A model generated the notes under the pieces. The model was not told the origin of the DNA. It was given only the letters and a program-made list of their open reading frames with translations, and made no database searches. A program made the translations under genes and the position numbers. A stretch of 6,406 bases of DNA from Eubacterium sp. (GTDB lineage: Bacteria; Bacillota; Clostridia; Lachnospirales; Lachnospiraceae), in NCBI GenBank assembly GCA_020844525.1, contig JAJGAH010000154.1, positions 1 through 6,406 on the forward strand, written 5' to 3'. How positions within the stretch are numbered: the first letter of the stretch is position 1; each line of letters starts with the position of its first letter. Of this stretch, positions 6,374-6,406 are shown piece after piece.

Positions 6374-6406
6374 ATGCTGCTACTGCAAATGCTGCATGAT
6401 ATTCCA

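Noticed and set aside
6350..6406. Start of a small hydrophobic protein running off the window end
   Set aside because: GAGGA abuts the ATG with no spacing, the start lies inside the stem-loop, and only 19 codons are visible.
1..6406. Integrative or conjugative element
   Set aside because: SrtB and SpaA-type pilins occur as cargo of clostridial elements, but no integrase, relaxase, type IV secretion gene or attachment repeat is present in this window.

Overview
The window holds a pilus assembly locus from a Gram-positive bacterium. All four genes lie on the plus strand. Strong AGGAGG-type ribosome binding sites, LPxTG-type pilus biology, moderate GC and lysine-rich cytoplasmic tails suggest a Firmicute, most likely a Clostridia/Lachnospiraceae-type anaerobe. 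That placement is inference; nothing in the window fixes the genus.

Layout: (1) 25-927, a class B sortase. (2) 908-1879, a class C (pilin-polymerising) sortase whose possible start overlaps the end of the first gene. (3) 1882-2772, a second class C sortase only 2 nt downstream, clearly a paralogue of the first. (4) 2773-2978, a 206-nt spacer with an intrinsic-terminator hairpin (2878-2911), a small inverted repeat (2823-2842) and a ribosome binding site (2966-2971). (5) 2979-6254, a very large (1091 aa) SpaA/FimA-type pilus backbone subunit with a signal peptide, a VYPKN pilin motif, isopeptide-type domains and a C-terminal sorting region. (6) 6255-6406, a short 3' region with a 15-bp stem-loop, probably the transcript end.

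How the genes probably work together: the pilin is exported by Sec and held in the membrane by its C-terminal helix. One or both class C sortases cleave its sorting signal and join the new C-terminus to the lysine of VYPKN in the next subunit. The class B sortase may attach the fibre to the wall or handle another substrate outside the window. No minor pilin, signal peptidase, transposase, integrase or RNA gene is visible.

Most unusual points: the backbone pilin ends in T-L-H-T-G-G where LPxTGG is expected. It is about twice the usual size, with a roughly 120-residue polar, acidic insertion just before the pilin motif. It carries two EF-hand-like calcium loops. The sortase genes come before the pilin and are separated from it by a terminator. 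The two class C sortases differ in their lid motif, and both have G in place of the usual Y in the YHGT strand.
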